Shown here: in pieces, positions 12,077 to 13,909 of the stretch
Layout of the letters: every line of letters begins with the position of its first letter
How positions within the stretch are numbered: the first letter of the stretch is position 1
Assembly (NCBI GenBank): GCA_041690695.1
Contig: JBEPVZ010000026.1
Location: 1-13,909 of the forward strand
DNA from: JBEPVZ01 sp041690695
GTDB taxonomy: Bacteria; Patescibacteriota; Microgenomatia; Daviesbacterales; UBA10151
Reading direction: 5' to 3'
Length of the DNA stretch: 13,909 nucleotides
Notes under the pieces: generated by a model
What the model was told of the DNA's origin: nothing
The model's input: only the letters and a program-made list of their open reading frames with translations
Databases searched by the model: none
Made by a program: the position numbers and the translations under genes

Positions 12077-13909
12077 ATGCCCAGACGTCGTAAATCTATT
12101 TATTCCCTTCCTAAGCTCAAACTCAAACAAAAAACGGTTATTACTGTTGGTACTCTAATCTCGTTTGTTCTGGCGGGCTTGTCTGGTGTGGCGATTGTAA
12201 CTCACTCCTCAAAACTCGATTTCTGGAGCCAGATGTTGATAGATAACTTGGGTTGGCTAGCGATTGTGACGCCAGTATTGTTTTTATTAATCGGTTTAGT
12301 TTTACAACATGTTAAATGGAAGTTTGGCCAGATGAATACTTTGGTTGGCTTACTAACCGTGACGGTCTCCTTAACTGGTTTGACCTCAGTTTTTTCATTA
12401 TCCTCAGGTGGGTCTTTAGGCGAATTTGTTTGGGAAAACCTAAGTTCATTAATAACCCCTCCTGGAGCGGTGATTATGCTTTTAGGAGTGCTTTGCGTTG
12501 GTTTAGTGGTTTTATTTAACGCCAGTTTAGATCAGATCGGAGCTTTATTTGCGAGTATTTTCAGCAGCTTCAAAAATATACCAGTGCCAAATTTAAGTTT
12601 AGGCCGAGGTGGAGATAAGCCTTTCGCAGCTAAAAATGCTCCTCTCAGAGTTTCTGGAGTTGATCCTAATCCAGCAGTCATGCCACCTGCTCGTCCCCGC
12701 ATGACAGCTCGGGAAGATGCTACAACTGAAACCTTGGTTCAAAATGTTAGTGGTCAAGCCAGGGTTTGGAAATATCCATCTTTTAATCTTTTAACAGAAA
12801 AAACTGGTGCTCCAGCTGACCGAGGCGATGTCAAAAAGAATGCCAATATTATTGAAAAGACTCTCGATTCTTTTGGAATTCAAGCTCGGGTAGCTGAGGT
12901 TAATGGTGGTCCAGCGGTGACTCAATATGCTTTAGAAATTTCGGCTGGAACTAAGATTATGAAGATTTCTAACCTTCAAAATGATATCGCTTTAGCTTTG
13001 GCCACCAGAACCGGAACGGTTCGTATTGAAGCCCCAATTCCAGGTAAATCCTTAGTTGGTATTGAGGTCCCTAACCACTCAGCTGAGGTCGTGACTTTCA
13101 AATCAGTTTTAGCATCGGATGAGATGCGTAAGCACAAATCAAAGCTGGCAGTCTGTTTGGGTAAAGATACCGCCTCACACCCAATTATTGTCGATATTGA
13201 CCGGATGCCTCATTGTTTAATTGCTGGAGCTACTGGCTCTGGAAAATCGATCTTAATTAACTCATTTATTAGTTCTTTAATCTTCAGGAATTCGCCGGAT
13301 GAGTTAAAGCTTATTTTGGTTGATCCAAAACGGGTCGAGATGAATAGCTATAACGATATTCCGCATCTGTTAACTCCGGTTATTGTTGATCCTGAAAAGA
13401 TTCTGTCGGCTTTGAAATGGGCGATGGCAGAGATGGATCGCCGCTACAAACTTTTCCAATCAGTCGGAGTTCGAAATATTCAAAGCTATAACGAGATGTC
13501 GGGTTTTCAAGCCTTGCCATTTATTGTCATTTTCATCGACGAGTTAGCGGACTTAATGATGTTTGCGCCAGTCGAAGTTGAGGATGCGATTACTCGAATT
13601 GCTCAACTTGCTCGGGCAACGGGAATCCATTTAGTTGTTGCTACTCAGCGACCATCGGTTGATGTTATTACTGGTTTAATCAAAGCCAATATTCCTTGTC
13701 GAATTGCTTTTAACGTTTCATCGCTTGTTGATTCACGAACGATTATTGATCAGCCGGGTGCTGAAAAGCTGCTTGGTCGTGGAGACATGTTGTATCTGCC
13801 ACCAGATGCCTCAAAACCAAGTCGTATTCAGGGTGTTTTAGTAACTGATCAAGAGATCCACAATCTGACTGATTATCTGCGTGCAACCGGCATTCCGCCC
13901 CAATACAGC
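12077..13909 (+). CDS. ftsK: DNA translocase FtsK/SpoIIIE, N-terminal and motor parts (3' truncated by window edge)
   Basis: Membrane-anchored hexameric DNA pump that clears chromosome ends from the division septum. The reading frame is open from the ATG at 12077 through the last base (611 complete codons). A basic N-terminus (MPRRRK) is followed by four membrane helices (about 20-42, 58-79, 88-108, 128-148), a short Pro-rich linker (about 165-215), the alpha domain with the typical ITQYALE-like segment (VTQYALEISAGTKI, 281-294) and the RecA-like motor. Walker A is GATGSGKS (384-391), Walker B IVIFIDE (483-489), with VDPKRVEM (415-422) and ATQRPSVDVITG (522-533) as in the family. The linker is short compared with E. 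coli FtsK and more like SpoIIIE-type proteins. The C-terminal part, including any gamma domain that reads KOPS-like sites, lies beyond the window. Confidence 0.95.
   Translation, partial: MPRRRKSIYSLPKLKLKQKTVITVGTLISFVLAGLSGVAIVTHSSKLDFWSQMLIDNLGWLAIVTPVLFLLIGLVLQHVKWKFGQMNTLVGLLTVTVSLTGLTSVFSLSSGGSLGEFVWENLSSLITPPGAVIMLLGVLCVGLVVLFNASLDQIGALFASIFSSFKNIPVPNLSLGRGGDKPFAAKNAPLRVSGVDPNPAVMPPARPRMTAREDATTETLVQNVSGQARVWKYPSFNLLTEKTGAPADRGDVKKNANIIEKTLDSFGIQARVAEVNGGPAVTQYALEISAGTKIMKISNLQNDIALALATRTGTVRIEAPIPGKSLVGIEVPNHSAEVVTFKSVLASDEMRKHKSKLAVCLGKDTASHPIIVDIDRMPHCLIAGATGSGKSILINSFISSLIFRNSPDELKLILVDPKRVEMNSYNDIPHLLTPVIVDPEKILSALKWAMAEMDRRYKLFQSVGVRNIQSYNEMSGFQALPFIVIFIDELADLMMFAPVEVEDAITRIAQLARATGIHLVVATQRPSVDVITGLIKANIPCRIAFNVSSLVDSRTIIDQPGAEKLLGRGDMLYLPPDASKPSRIQGVLVTDQEIHNLTDYLRATGIPPQYS

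Noticed and set aside
12316..12519. Short + strand open frame rich in Trp and Phe
   Set aside because: It is a shifted frame within the membrane region of ftsK, whose own frame is open to the end of the window and encodes clear motifs.
1..13909. CRISPR arrays, tRNA or rRNA genes, insertion sequences, prophage genes
   Set aside because: No regularly spaced repeats, cloverleaf-like segments, transposase motifs or phage structural genes were seen; the window is almost fully covered by the genes listed.

Overview
The window is a compact, gene-dense bacterial segment with nearly all genes on the + strand. Several traits point to a Candidate Phyla Radiation (Patescibacteria) organism: an IF2 reduced to its core, single-pass membrane proteins with no obvious relatives, a DHH-fold protein without its metal ligands, a Lon ATPase without its protease, and an RNase J with variant motifs. 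This assignment is inference from gene style; no rRNA or tRNA is present to confirm it. TGA acts as a normal stop (end of the Lon-like gene), so the code looks standard and the lineages that read UGA as glycine are unlikely.

Layout. 1-760: C-terminal part of nusA (S1 end, KH1, KH2, acidic tail), cut by the window edge. 832-2283: short infB. 2320-3684: single-pass membrane protein with an external beta-rich domain. 3721-4758: degenerate DHH-family protein. 4761-5888, minus strand: alanine racemase, the only reversed gene, meeting the DHH-like gene tail to tail with 2 bases between. 6001-6270: rpsO, with a hairpin against its ribosome binding site. 6394-8607: pnp, preceded by a long hairpin in the rpsO-pnp gap. 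8607-9218: small membrane-anchored protein. 9230-10264: Lon-type AAA+ ATPase without protease. 10261-12057: RNase J. 12077 to the end: ftsK/spoIIIE, cut by the window edge.

How it fits together. The order nusA-infB-...-rpsO-pnp is the skeleton of the widespread translation/RNA-decay cluster, but rbfA, truB and ribF are absent from it; a membrane protein, a DHH-like protein (nrnA often sits here) and alr occupy the space. From rpsO onward, S15, PNPase, a membrane protein, a AAA+ ATPase and RNase J form one tightly packed run (1-base overlap, 11-base gap, 4-base overlap), so the two main RNases are probably co-transcribed with an ATPase. Both RNases have low-complexity tails.

Regulation. Four genes have a -10-like hexamer ending 6-9 bases before a usable ATG, three of them with an upstream TGn, which suggests leaderless or nearly leaderless mRNAs. 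Others (rpsO, RNase J) have clear ribosome binding sites. The hairpins before rpsO and pnp match places where S15 and PNPase regulate their own synthesis in well-studied bacteria. No CRISPR array, transposase, tRNA or rRNA was found, and no gene-free stretch exceeds about 125 bases.
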